From Candidatus Rokuibacteriota bacterium (lineage in GTDB: Bacteria; Methylomirabilota; Methylomirabilia; Rokubacteriales; CSP1-6): 33,056 nt of DNA. The stretch is taken from assembly GCA_003220335.1 (NCBI GenBank), contig QHSB01000089.1, forward strand, positions 1 through 33,056, written 5' to 3'. Under the pieces are notes generated by a model, which saw only the letters and a program-made list of their open reading frames with translations, searched no databases and had not been told where the DNA came from. Shown here one piece after another: positions 9,437-17,671 of the stretch. The position numbers and the translations under genes were made by a program. Positions within the stretch are counted from its first letter, which is position 1. Each line of letters begins with the position of its first letter.

Positions 9437-10491
9437 TCGAGGCCGCGCGGCGGCGACCCGCCGGAGCCCGGATTCTCGGCGCGCTCGCGGGCTTCGCGCT
9501 GGCCGGCTGGTTCGGCACGATGGTCTACAACTTTCGCGTCGTGGGCAGCGCGCACGCCATCGGCGTCGTCGTCGGCACGGTGCTCATGGCGCTGTGGGCC
9601 GTCATCTGTGTGCAACGCGTGATGACGGCAACGCCGCCGGCGTGGATGCGGCGCCTCCTGGAGGATGGCGAGCTCGTGGTCGGCTTCGTCGTCTTGAATC
9701 TCATCCTCATGAACGTCTTCTCACCCTTCCTGATGCTCCTGTCCCAGATCTGGCTCGGCGCAAGCCTCTTCCCGCTCGTGCTCGGCATGGCCGCGCGGCT
9801 CTCCGGGCGTGTGCTGTTCGTCACCTTCGTCGTGGCGACGATCGCCCTGCTGTGGCTGAGCCTCACCCGCCTGGCCCGGCACGTGGCGCCGGCGAGCGCG
9901 GCGCTGAGACGGGTGCAGCGCGCATTCCGTGTGGTCGCCACCTCAGCCGTTGCGCTCTACGGCATCTACGCCACCGCGCTGTCGTTCAACGGCAGCCTCG
10001 ACGGTCCGCTCGCCGTCGAGCACCGGCGTGAGCTCGTCGCCGTGACCACGGTGAACACGCCTCTCGACTTCCCGGTCTCATGGATCGACCTGCGCGCGGC
10101 GGACGGAACGCTGGAGCGGATCACGCTGATCGCCGGCAAGGACGGCGTGTGGGCGGGCTACGTCGATCCGGGCCAGGCGGTCGTCGTCCGGGTACGCGCG
10201 GGCTTCTTCGGCATCCCCTGGATCGAGAGTGTGGCGCTCGACGAGGAGCGTCGGACCGAGCTTCTCGTCGAGGCCGCGCCGTCGGCGGCCGAGCCCCGCC
10301 GCGCGCTCGTCGCCCTGCGCCTGCGGCAGGGACGCGCGGCGGACGCCGTCACGCACACGCGCGTGTACCTCGGCTATTATCCGCGCGACATCGCGTTCGC
10401 ACGGACGGTCGCCGAGACCCTGCGCGGCGCGGGCGACGCGCAGTCGGCGCTGGAACTGGACCGTCTCGCGCTCGCGGCGGCCGCGCGATAG
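9433..10491 (+). CDS. Membrane protein of unknown function with C-terminal soluble domain
   Basis: 352 aa, about 5 TM segments then a soluble domain; ATGA overlap with the TPR gene. Confidence 0.7.
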   Translation: MIEAARRRPAGARILGALAGFALAGWFGTMVYNFRVVGSAHAIGVVVGTVLMALWAVICVQRVMTATPPAWMRRLLEDGELVVGFVVLNLILMNVFSPFLMLLSQIWLGASLFPLVLGMAARLSGRVLFVTFVVATIALLWLSLTRLARHVAPASAALRRVQRAFRVVATSAVALYGIYATALSFNGSLDGPLAVEHRRELVAVTTVNTPLDFPVSWIDLRAADGTLERITLIAGKDGVWAGYVDPGQAVVVRVRAGFFGIPWIESVALDEERRTELLVEAAPSAAEPRRALVALRLRQGRAADAVTHTRVYLGYYPRDIAFARTVAETLRGAGDAQSALELDRLALAAAAR

Positions 10492-10502
10492 TCTCAGGCC
10501 AA

Positions 10503-10874
10503 GTGAAGGCTCCCATGAGGGGATGGCTGATCCTCGTCGGCACGTTGCTCGTCGGTATGGTCGTCGGCTTCGGCGCGGCGACCCGAGGACCCGCGTTGAT
10601 TGCGCCGTACCTTCCGAAGGCCGGCAGCGGGGCGGGTGAACGTATCGAAGGTCAGGTGGTACGCAAGCAGCGAGAAGGAAACCGGCTCCTCGTGAAGGTC
10701 ACCACCGCTCAGGGACCGATGCTCGTGACGTTTACGCAGAAGGTCGCTGACCTGGAGGTGTTGCTGGACCCGGGCGATACGGTGACTCTGGTCATCCCGG
10801 GCTACGCGACCTTCGTCGAGAATCCGGTCCTCGAGCGGGTCAAGGAGCCAGGTCGAGCGAAGTCTCCCGCGTGA
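10503..10874 (+). CDS. Hypothetical membrane-anchored protein
   Basis: N-terminal TM (WLILVGTLLVGMVVGFGAATRG) plus beta-rich domain RIEGQVVRKQREGNRLLVKVTTAQGPMLVTFTQK. GTG 10503 or ATG 10515 start. Confidence 0.6.
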   Translation: MKAPMRGWLILVGTLLVGMVVGFGAATRGPALIAPYLPKAGSGAGERIEGQVVRKQREGNRLLVKVTTAQGPMLVTFTQKVADLEVLLDPGDTVTLVIPGYATFVENPVLERVKEPGRAKSPA

Positions 10875-11011
10875 CAGAGGACGAGCAACTCCCCGACCCG
10901 CTCGCGGCGTTTGACCTTCTTTGCGACCGCGCTATCCAGTATCTCGATTGCCTACGCTACGAGCGTGCGCGCAAGGCAGACAGCGAAGGCGATCCCGATC
11001 AGACAACGTGA
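10871..11011 (+). CDS. Small ORF, 46 aa
   Basis: GTGA overlap with the preceding stop; VTEDEQLPDPLAAFDLLCDRAIQYLDCLRYERARKADSEGDPDQTT*. Not in the supplied track because of its length. Confidence 0.4.
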   Translation: MTEDEQLPDPLAAFDLLCDRAIQYLDCLRYERARKADSEGDPDQTT

Positions 11012-11030
11012 TGGAGCGTCGCGCGTTGAA

Positions 11031-11108
11031 TGGCGGGCCCGACGGGATTTGAACCCGCGACCTCTGGATTGACAGTCCAGTGTGCTAACCAGGCTGCACC
11101 ACGAGCCC
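11031..11108 (-). tRNA. tRNA-Asp(GTC), CCA encoded
   Basis: Reverse complement GGGCTCGTGGTGCAGCCTGGTTAGCACACTGGACTGTCAATCCAGAGGTCGCGGGTTCAAATCCCGTCGGGCCCGCCA; 7-bp acceptor, anticodon loop CTGTCAA, canonical T arm. Confidence 0.95.
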
Positions 11109-11244
11109 GCACCCGAAATCAACGACTTGGACCTCGGGAGTGTACCACGGCCGCTGAAGTGTGCCCCGGATTGTGCCCCTGACCAGGCGACCGCGTCTTG
11201 CCCCGCTAGGTGGTGGCATCGCCGTTGCGGGCCGTAAGGCACCG

Positions 11245-11586
11245 ATGAAACCTCGAACGAACTCTGAGAAGCCCGAAGACACGGGGCTCATTACCCGGGT
11301 CGGGTCGCTGGAGGTCGACTGGCCGAAATCGATCGGCTACTTCGGCGGCATCGGCATCGCGGTGGCGTGCGACCTCATCGCACCTCCCATCGCGATCTTC
11401 ATTGCCGCGATTCCCCTGCTCAAGCTGTTCAAGCATCCCGGACGACCCTGGCCGCTGCGAGTCGTCGCCGACGCCCTGGAGGGCGCTGCCAAACCGGTCG
11501 GGGCGGACGCCGAGGCGGTCGTCCGTCTGGTTCCCGATGTTCCAGCAAAGCGGCGGCTGGGGACGAAGGCCCGGCGGGCGGGCTAG
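11245..11586 (+). CDS. Small putative membrane protein
   Basis: 113 aa, hydrophobic centre SIGYFGGIGIAVACDLIAPPIAIFIAAIPLLKLF; ATG 11245. Confidence 0.55.
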   Translation: MKPRTNSEKPEDTGLITRVGSLEVDWPKSIGYFGGIGIAVACDLIAPPIAIFIAAIPLLKLFKHPGRPWPLRVVADALEGAAKPVGADAEAVVRLVPDVPAKRRLGTKARRAG

Positions 11587-11795
11587 AGCGAGAGTTGCCG
11601 GCTGTCGTCGTCCGGCGGCGGCAACTCCACGCGCGCGATGCGGAGCTTGCCTTCCTGCGCCAGCATCGACAGCACGGAGGACACCGCTCCCTCGGACAGC
11701 CGAAGTTGGCGGGCAATATCGCGCGGGCTCATCGGGCCGAACCGCTCCAGGCACGAGCGAACGTCGCCGTCGATCTCGCTCCACCAGCCGTCCAT
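11583..11795 (-). CDS. Small winged-helix/HTH protein
   Basis: 70 aa: CLERFGPMSPRDIARQLRLSEGAVSSVLSMLAQEGKLRIARVEL, a winged-HTH pattern. Confidence 0.6.
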   Translation of the reverse strand: MDGWWSEIDGDVRSCLERFGPMSPRDIARQLRLSEGAVSSVLSMLAQEGKLRIARVELPPPDDDSRQLSL

Positions 11796-11910
11796 GTTTC
11801 CCCCTTCTCCGATGTTCCGGATTGTTCACCATAGTCGCCTCGGTGGTGACCAACAACCCATGAAAATCTTTTCCTAGCGCGGTGTAGAACGCGCAGAAAG
11901 ATGCGGGAGA

Positions 11911-12039
11911 GTGACGGCTTGCTTCTTGCTCTGGTTCACCGGCATGACAAGCGTCCCGCGCGACTCGGACATCATCGGAGCGGCCGCGCTCCTGGCGATC
12001 GTCCTCGTGACCGGACTCATCCGCGCGCTCGGCCTGTAG
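11911..12039 (+). CDS. Possible 42-aa membrane microprotein
   Basis: GTG 11911 (or ATG 11944): VTACFLLWFTGMTSVPRDSDIIGAAALLAIVLVTGLIRALGL*. One clear TM segment; below the ORF-track length. Confidence 0.3.
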   Translation: MTACFLLWFTGMTSVPRDSDIIGAAALLAIVLVTGLIRALGL

Positions 12040-12266
12040 TCTCCGACCACGGGCGGCACTCGCGAAGAACTCGGACGCCGTCGAAGCGTCGCATGGCTAG
12101 ATGCGTCGGCATCGCTGTACGTACAGCTACTTACGTAGCCGCCGTCCTCGCTGACGCCGATCGGTCTGACCTATGATTCGCTCGTAAGATCAACACATGG
12201 CCCGAGGTAGACGCGGCGCGCCGCCCGACGTAGCCCCCCAACTCGCTCGTCGTAGGCGCCCGTAAG

Positions 12267-12286
12267 TTGGTGGGCGAAGCAGGGCT
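12267..12286. repeat. tRNA-Val 3'-end direct repeat (possible att scar), distal copy
   Basis: TTGGTGGGCGAAGCAGGGCT matches 12685-12704 TTGGTGGGCGGAGCAGGGCT at 19/20 positions, same orientation. Confidence 0.6.
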
Positions 12287-12368
12287 GCAGGCCTGTTCTT
12301 CAACGCGAAGCATCAACCATTTTGAAATATGCTGGAGTGGTTTGAACGTCCCGATCCAGGAGGAAAGC

Positions 12369-12644
12369 ATGCCCGACGGGAGTGCGCTCAGTCCGAGCGA
12401 TGTCTCCGGCAAACTCGACATGCTGGTGGAGCTGCTTCGTGATGCCGAGCGCCTCGCGAAAGAACTGGACGGCGCTCGCATCGGAGATTGGTACCGCCGT
12501 CCGGATCTGACCGCGGACGCCGCGGCGAGCATGGAGTCACGCGCGCAGGACGTGTCGCTGGTGGCCCACGAGATCGGCAGAAGACTCGATGTGGTGTCGC
12601 ATCAGCTACTGACGATCCGGCCGCCTCGCCGTCTCCCGTCGTGA
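12369..12644 (+). CDS. Hypothetical helical protein
   Basis: 91 aa; AGGAGGAAAGC directly before ATG 12369; MPDGSALSPSDVSGKLDMLVELLRDAERLAKELDGARIGDWYRR... Confidence 0.6.
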   Translation: MPDGSALSPSDVSGKLDMLVELLRDAERLAKELDGARIGDWYRRPDLTADAAASMESRAQDVSLVAHEIGRRLDVVSHQLLTIRPPRRLPS

Positions 12645-12685
12645 CCTTGACCCCAAGGGTACGCCGCGCAAGCATCTGAAAAACT

Positions 12686-12761
12686 TGGTGGGCGGAGCAG
12701 GGCTCGAACCTGCGACCCCAGCCTTGTAAGGGCTGTGCTCTCCCAACTGAGCTATCCGCCC
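12686..12761 (-). tRNA. tRNA-Val(TAC), CCA encoded
   Basis: Reverse complement GGGCGGATAGCTCAGTTGGGAGAGCACAGCCCTTACAAGGCTGGGGTCGCAGGTTCGAGCCCTGCTCCGCCCACCA; anticodon loop CTTACAA. Confidence 0.95.
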
Positions 12762-12803
12762 GTCGCATCGAGTGTACGTCCGCTCTTCCGGTAAAGTGAA
12801 GCC

Positions 12804-13592
12804 ATGACCGCCGGCGCGCGCGCGCTCGAACGGCTCTACGCCGTCGCCCCCAGGGATTTCACACGCGCCCGCAACACGCTGGCCGCCGAGCTACGCCAGG
12901 CGCGCGAGCTCGACGCCGCGCGCGAGGTCGCCCGGCTGCGCCGGCCCAGCGCCCCGCTGTGGGCGGTCAATCAGCTCGCACGGCACGCGCGGCCGGCGCT
13001 GGAGCGCTTCCTCGACGCGGTGGACCGGCTGCGCCGCACGCAGCTCTCCGATCCGCGCGGGGCGATGGAGGCGATGCGCGCCGAGCGCGTGCAGCTCGAG
13101 GCGCTCGTGCAGCGCGCCGAGCAGGCGCTCGCCGAGGTGGGCTACGCGCCGTCGGCGGAGGCGCGACGGCGGATCAGCGACACGCTGCTGGGGGCGGCAG
13201 CCGACCGACGTCACGCGGAGGCGCTGATGCACGGCCGCCTGACCGAGGAGTTGCACGCGCCGGGTTTCGACGCGCTCACCGGCGCCACCCGCCTGCGGGT
13301 CGTTCAGGGAGGCACCCCGCGGCGAGACGCGGGCGCGGCGAAGGCGCACGACGAGCGGCGGCGAGCGGCCGCCGAGGCGCGCCAGGGCGAGCGCGACGCG
13401 AAGACGCGCCAGCGCGAGGCCAAGGCGCGCGAGCGCCAGCGCGAGGCGGAGGAGCGGCGCCGAGAGGCCAGCGAGCGGGCGGCGGAAGTCGCGGCGCTGG
13501 AGCGCGACGCGGCCGTCGCGCGCGAGCGGCTCGCGGAGGTCGAGCGGCGGCTGAAGCAGGTCCGGCGCGGAAAGAGCCGCCGGACGCGCTAG
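12804..13592 (+). CDS. Hypothetical coiled-coil protein
   Basis: 262 aa; MTAGARALERLYAVAPRDFTRARNTLAAELRQARELDAAREVARLRRPSAPLWAVNQLAR then a long Arg/Glu-rich C-terminal coiled coil. Confidence 0.75.
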   Translation: MTAGARALERLYAVAPRDFTRARNTLAAELRQARELDAAREVARLRRPSAPLWAVNQLARHARPALERFLDAVDRLRRTQLSDPRGAMEAMRAERVQLEALVQRAEQALAEVGYAPSAEARRRISDTLLGAAADRRHAEALMHGRLTEELHAPGFDALTGATRLRVVQGGTPRRDAGAAKAHDERRRAAAEARQGERDAKTRQREAKARERQREAEERRREASERAAEVAALERDAAVARERLAEVERRLKQVRRGKSRRTR

Positions 13593-13622
13593 TCAGGAGC
13601 CTGTCGGGTTATCGAGGCGTTT

Positions 13623-13693
13623 AGAGGAGCGACCCGGCTGTGCCGGGGCGCTCTGAACGTTGGGGGGTTGGGGGGACCATTTCGGGGCCCCCC
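13623..13693. terminator. Paired-hairpin repeat, copy 2 (opposite orientation), in a convergent intergenic region
   Basis: Reverse complement GGGGGGCCCCGAAATGGTCCCCCCAACCCCCCAACGTTCAGAGCGCCCCGGCACAGCCGGGTCGC aligns with copy 1 at 5521-5587. Confidence 0.65.
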
Positions 13694-13697
13694 ATCT

Positions 13698-14510
13698 TCA
13701 CTGACGGCCGAAGCCGCGGATCGCCGACATGAGCTCGTCGCCGGCGGTTGAGAACCCGCGCCGGATCTTGTCCCAATCGGTGCGGACCTTGTCGCCCAGG
13801 TTGGGCGCCTGCAGCGACCGCGGCTCGGCCGGCGCGGGGGCGGGCGGCCGCTTCGGCGCCGCGGCGGCGGCCATGCGTCCGGCCGGTGTGGCGTGGGTCA
13901 TCGGTCCGGGCGCGACGGGCTCGGCGGCAGGTGACGCGCTCTCCGACGGGCGCTCGGGCTCGGGCGCGGCCAGGCTCCTCTGCGGCGCACGCGTCGGAGG
14001 CCGCACGACGGGCTCGCGCACCGGTGCCGGCACCGGCCGCGAGGCGGCCGCGCGCTCCAGCTGTCTGGCGCGCGCGCTGGCTTGCACGACATCGTCGCCG
14101 AGCCGCTTGAGCGCGGTCTCGACGCCCGCCACACGGCTCTCGGCCTGGTCGAGGCGCGCGCGCATGCCCTGGACGTTGCCGCCGGCGGCGCCCACCTGCT
14201 CGCGCAGCGCGGCCACCTCGTCGCCCAGCGCCTGTCGCTCGCGCTCCAGCGCGGCGAGCCGCGCGATCACACGCGGGTCGGGCGTGGCGGCCGCGGGCTG
14301 CACGGGCGCGCGTGCGATGTAGACGACGGCCAGGATCGCGCTCGTCGCGAAGCACACGCCGGCGGCCGCGTGGCCGAGCCGGGTGACGAGCAGGTCACGG
14401 TCGGCGCGTGCGGGATTGGTCTCGAGGATGGGCATGAATCCGTAGCGCAGCACGAGCAGGCACATGACCAGGGCACCCAGGGCGCTGGCGAGAATGCAGA
14501 CCACGAGCAT
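13698..14510 (-). CDS. Membrane-anchored coiled-coil hypothetical protein
   Basis: 270 aa; two N-terminal TM segments (MLVVCILASALGALVMCLLVL; AAAGVCFATSAILAVVYIA) then coiled coil and Pro/Ala-rich tail. GGAGGAAACC before ATG. Confidence 0.75.
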   Translation of the reverse strand: MLVVCILASALGALVMCLLVLRYGFMPILETNPARADRDLLVTRLGHAAAGVCFATSAILAVVYIARAPVQPAAATPDPRVIARLAALERERQALGDEVAALREQVGAAGGNVQGMRARLDQAESRVAGVETALKRLGDDVVQASARARQLERAAASRPVPAPVREPVVRPPTRAPQRSLAAPEPERPSESASPAAEPVAPGPMTHATPAGRMAAAAAPKRPPAPAPAEPRSLQAPNLGDKVRTDWDKIRRGFSTAGDELMSAIRGFGRQ

Positions 14511-14554
14511 GGTTTCCTCCAGGCCCCTGTACTTTCACTCTACCAGCGCTGTCG

Positions 14555-17500
14555 ATGGCCCGCGGGCTTATCGGGTATCTTCGACCTATGGGTGTTGCCC
14601 GTAGGGCCGGCGCCGCCGCGCCGGATCTTCGGACGCTCGCCCGGCTCGGCCGGCTCGTCACGGCGAGTCTCGGGACCGACGCCGTGCTCGAAGCCGTCGG
14701 CAGCGAGGCCGCCGATCTGGTCGGCGCCACGCACGTCGGCTTCTGGATCGCCGACGAGGCCTCGCGCACGCTGACGCTTCACGAGGTCGGCCGGCAGCCG
14801 ACGCGCACGAGCTACCCCGTCGGGGTCATGCCCTACGGCGAGAGCGTCGTCGGCTGGGTGGCCGAGCGCCGCGAGGCCGCCTGGGTGGCCGATGCGCTGA
14901 AGGACCCGCGCATCACGCGGCGCGGGTGGTGGAAGACCACCGGCTTCAAGAGCCTCATCGCCCTGCCGATCCTCCATGGCGATACGCTCATCGCCGTCCT
15001 CGCCCTCGTCGGCAAGGCACGCTTCCCGGTGCGGCACCGCGAGATGCTCGAGCTCTTCGCGGCGCAGGCCGCGGTGGCCATCGTGAACGCACGGCTCTAC
15101 GCCGACAGCAACGCGCGTCGTGAGGCGGCCGAGGCGCTGGCCGAGGTGGGCCGGCTGCTGTCGCAGACGCTCGATCCGGTGATCGTCGCCCGCCGCATCA
15201 CCGAGCACGTGTGCCGGCTCCTCGACGCGCGCTCGGCGGCCGTCTATCTGCCGGAGCACGACACCGGCATGCTGGTCGTCGACACGGTCTTCGAGACCGA
15301 TCGTCCGTTCGTCTGGCAGCCGCGGCTCGATCGCGGTACCGGCGTCGCCGGGTTGGCGCTGGCGACCCGCGCGGCCTGCGCGACGCCGGATGTGGTCGGC
15401 GACCCGCGGCTCACCTACACGCCCGAGACTCGCGCCGAGCTGGCGGCGCGCACGCACCGCGCGATGCTGGCGGTTCCGCTGCTCGTCACGGGCCGGGCCC
15501 TCGGCGCGCTGATCGTCGGTGATCAGACCGGGCGCCGGTTCACCGCGGACGAGATTGCGCGCGCCGAGGCCTTCGCCGACCAGGCCGCCCTCGCGCTGGA
15601 GAACGCGCGGCTCTACGCGGACGCCGAGGGACGCCGGCGCGAGGCCGAGGTGCTGGCGGAGGTGGCACGCACCGTCGGCGCCGCGCTGGAGCCCGACATC
15701 GTGCTGGCGGGCATCGCCGAGGCGGCGCGCGAGCTGTGCGCCGCCGACATGGCGCGCATCGCCCTCTGGGACGCCGACACCGACACGATGCAGTTCCGCC
15801 ACGGCGTCGGCACGCGGTTCACCGACTACGCCGCGGTGCGGATCGCGCGCGGCGTGGGCCACGGCGGGCTGGTGTGGGCCACGGGGCGCGCCGTGCGCAC
15901 CGACGACCGCCGCACCGATTCGCGCTTCGGCGCCGCGCACGCGGACCTCGTCGCCGCCGAGGGCACGGTGGCGGCGCTCGCCGTTCCCATCCGCGCGGGC
16001 GAGCGCGTCGAGGGCCTGATCTTCGTCGACAATCGCTCCGCCCGGCCCTTCACCGACCGCGACGAGCGGGTGCTGAGCGGGCTGGCCGACCACGCGGCGG
16101 TCGCGCTGCGCAACGCGCGCCTGTTCCAGGCCCTGCGCAACAGCGAGGAGTTCCTGGCCCGCGCCCAGGCGGTGGCCCAGATCGGCTCGTGGGTCTCGGC
16201 GCCGGGACCGACGGGCGCCCTGTCGTGGTCGCGCGAGGTCTTCCGGATCTTCGGCGTGCGCGAGGACGAGTTCGACGGCACCGCGCAGGAGTTCTTCGCG
16301 CGCGTGCACCCCGACGACGTCGAGGCGGTGCGCCGCGCCTCCGAGGAGGCGGTGGCCGACGGCCGCCCCTACACCGTCGAGCACCGCATCATCCGGCCCG
16401 ACGGCACCGTGCGCTGGGTCCACGAGCGCGCCGACATCCTGCGCGACGAGCAGGGCCGGGTCACGCGGATGATCGGCATCGTGCAGGACATCACCGATCG
16501 CCGCGCGGCGGAGGACGCGCTCCGCCAGAGCGAGGCGCAGCTACGGCAGTCGCAGAAGATGGAGGCGGTGGGCCGGCTCGCCGGCGGCGTCGCCCACGAC
16601 TTCAACAATCTCCTCACCGTCATCACCGGACGCACCCAGCTGCTGCTCGCGCAGATCGGCGCCGATACCGCACGCCGCCGCGAGCTCGAGCTGATCGAGC
16701 AGACCGCCGAGCGCGCCGCCTCGCTGACCTCGCAGCTGCTCGCCTTCAGCCGCAAGCAGGTGCGGCAGCCGACGCTGCTCGACCTCAACGCGGCGGTCGG
16801 CGCGCTCGCCGGCTTCCTGCGGCGGCTCATCGGTGAGGACATCGAGCTCACGCTGCGGCCGACGCTCGACCTGCCGCCCGTGCACGCCGATCGTGCGCAG
16901 CTCGAGCAGGTGCTCGTCAACCTCGCCGTCAACGCGCGCGACGCGATGCCGCACGGCGGCCGGCTCACGATCGCCACCGGCACGCTGAGGACGACGGGCG
17001 TTGCGAGCGAGCCGGTGCCGGCGGGTGACTGGGTGACGCTCGCCGTGGCCGACACCGGCCACGGCATCGATCCCGCGAGCCAGCCGCTGGTCTTCGAGCC
17101 GTTCTTCACGACGAAGGAGCCGGGCAAGGGCACGGGCCTCGGCCTGTCAATCGTCTACGGCATCGTCGAGCAGAGCGGCGGGCGCATCGCGCTCGAGAGC
17201 GAGCCGGAGCAGGGCACGACGTTCACGGTCTACCTGCCGTGGGCGCCGGAGCGGGTCGCGGGGGCGGCCGCGCGCGTCGCCACCGCGCCGCCGCGCGGGC
17301 ACGAGACGGTGCTGCTCGTGGAGGACGAGCCCGAGGTGCGCCGGCTCACGCGCGAGATCCTCGAGATGCACGGCTACGCGGTGCTGGAGGCCGGCGACGG
17401 CGCCACCGCGCTGCAGACCGCGCGCGAGCACGCCGGCGCGATCGACCTGCTGCTGACCGACGTCGTGATGCCGGGGCTGCGCGGCCACGAGGTCGCGCAG

Positions 17501-17671
17501 GCGCTCGCCGCCAGCGGCCGGCGCCCGCGCGTGCTCTACATCTCGGGCTATCCGGAGCTGGGCGGCTCCGAGGGCGCGATCGGCGACCACCCGCTGCTGC
17601 CAAAGCCGTTCACGCCCGGCGAGCTGGTGCGCAAGGTGCGCGCCGTGCTGGACGAGCTACAGCCCCAGTGA
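14555..17671 (+). CDS. Hybrid sensor histidine kinase: three GAF-like domains, PAS/PAC, HisKA, HATPase, receiver
   Basis: GAF-like segments; [42 protein letters not shown]-box [17 protein letters not shown]-box [44 protein letters not shown]...[13 protein letters not shown]...[10 protein letters not shown]. Start could be ATG 14588. Confidence 0.92.
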   Translation: MARGLIGYLRPMGVARRAGAAAPDLRTLARLGRLVTASLGTDAVLEAVGSEAADLVGATHVGFWIADEASRTLTLHEVGRQPTRTSYPVGVMPYGESVVGWVAERREAAWVADALKDPRITRRGWWKTTGFKSLIALPILHGDTLIAVLALVGKARFPVRHREMLELFAAQAAVAIVNARLYADSNARREAAEALAEVGRLLSQTLDPVIVARRITEHVCRLLDARSAAVYLPEHDTGMLVVDTVFETDRPFVWQPRLDRGTGVAGLALATRAACATPDVVGDPRLTYTPETRAELAARTHRAMLAVPLLVTGRALGALIVGDQTGRRFTADEIARAEAFADQAALALENARLYADAEGRRREAEVLAEVARTVGAALEPDIVLAGIAEAARELCAADMARIALWDADTDTMQFRHGVGTRFTDYAAVRIARGVGHGGLVWATGRAVRTDDRRTDSRFGAAHADLVAAEGTVAALAVPIRAGERVEGLIFVDNRSARPFTDRDERVLSGLADHAAVALRNARLFQALRNSEEFLARAQAVAQIGSWVSAPGPTGALSWSREVFRIFGVREDEFDGTAQEFFARVHPDDVEAVRRASEEAVADGRPYTVEHRIIRPDGTVRWVHERADILRDEQGRVTRMIGIVQDITDRRAAEDALRQSEAQLRQSQKMEAVGRLAGGVAHDFNNLLTVITGRTQLLLAQIGADTARRRELELIEQTAERAASLTSQLLAFSRKQVRQPTLLDLNAAVGALAGFLRRLIGEDIELTLRPTLDLPPVHADRAQLEQVLVNLAVNARDAMPHGGRLTIATGTLRTTGVASEPVPAGDWVTLAVADTGHGIDPASQPLVFEPFFTTKEPGKGTGLGLSIVYGIVEQSGGRIALESEPEQGTTFTVYLPWAPERVAGAAARVATAPPRGHETVLLVEDEPEVRRLTREILEMHGYAVLEAGDGATALQTAREHAGAIDLLLTDVVMPGLRGHEVAQALAASGRRPRVLYISGYPELGGSEGAIGDHPLLPKPFTPGELVRKVRAVLDELQPQ

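Noticed and set aside
10952-11242. Minus ORF across the tRNA-Asp gene
   Set aside because: Contains the conceptual translation of the tRNA (SRGRGFKSRRAR); not a protein gene.
11085-11291. Possible integrase C-terminal remnant next to tRNA-Asp
   Set aside because: The frame and the repeated TGTGCCCC words are suggestive only; no catalytic motifs and no second att copy found.
12388-12768. Minus ORF across the tRNA-Val gene
   Set aside because: Begins in the tRNA and runs antisense to the 12369-12644 CDS with its good RBS.
12804-13592. Anti-phage or toxin function for the coiled-coil protein
   Set aside because: No recognisable effector motif or partner gene; coiled-coil composition alone is not evidence.
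14540-16423. 627-aa minus ORF and similar long antisense ORFs (e.g. 19883-22657 +, 3128-4606 -, 26200-27588 -)
   Set aside because: Low-complexity Arg/Ala/Gly/His shadow frames opposite well-supported genes, expected at this GC content.
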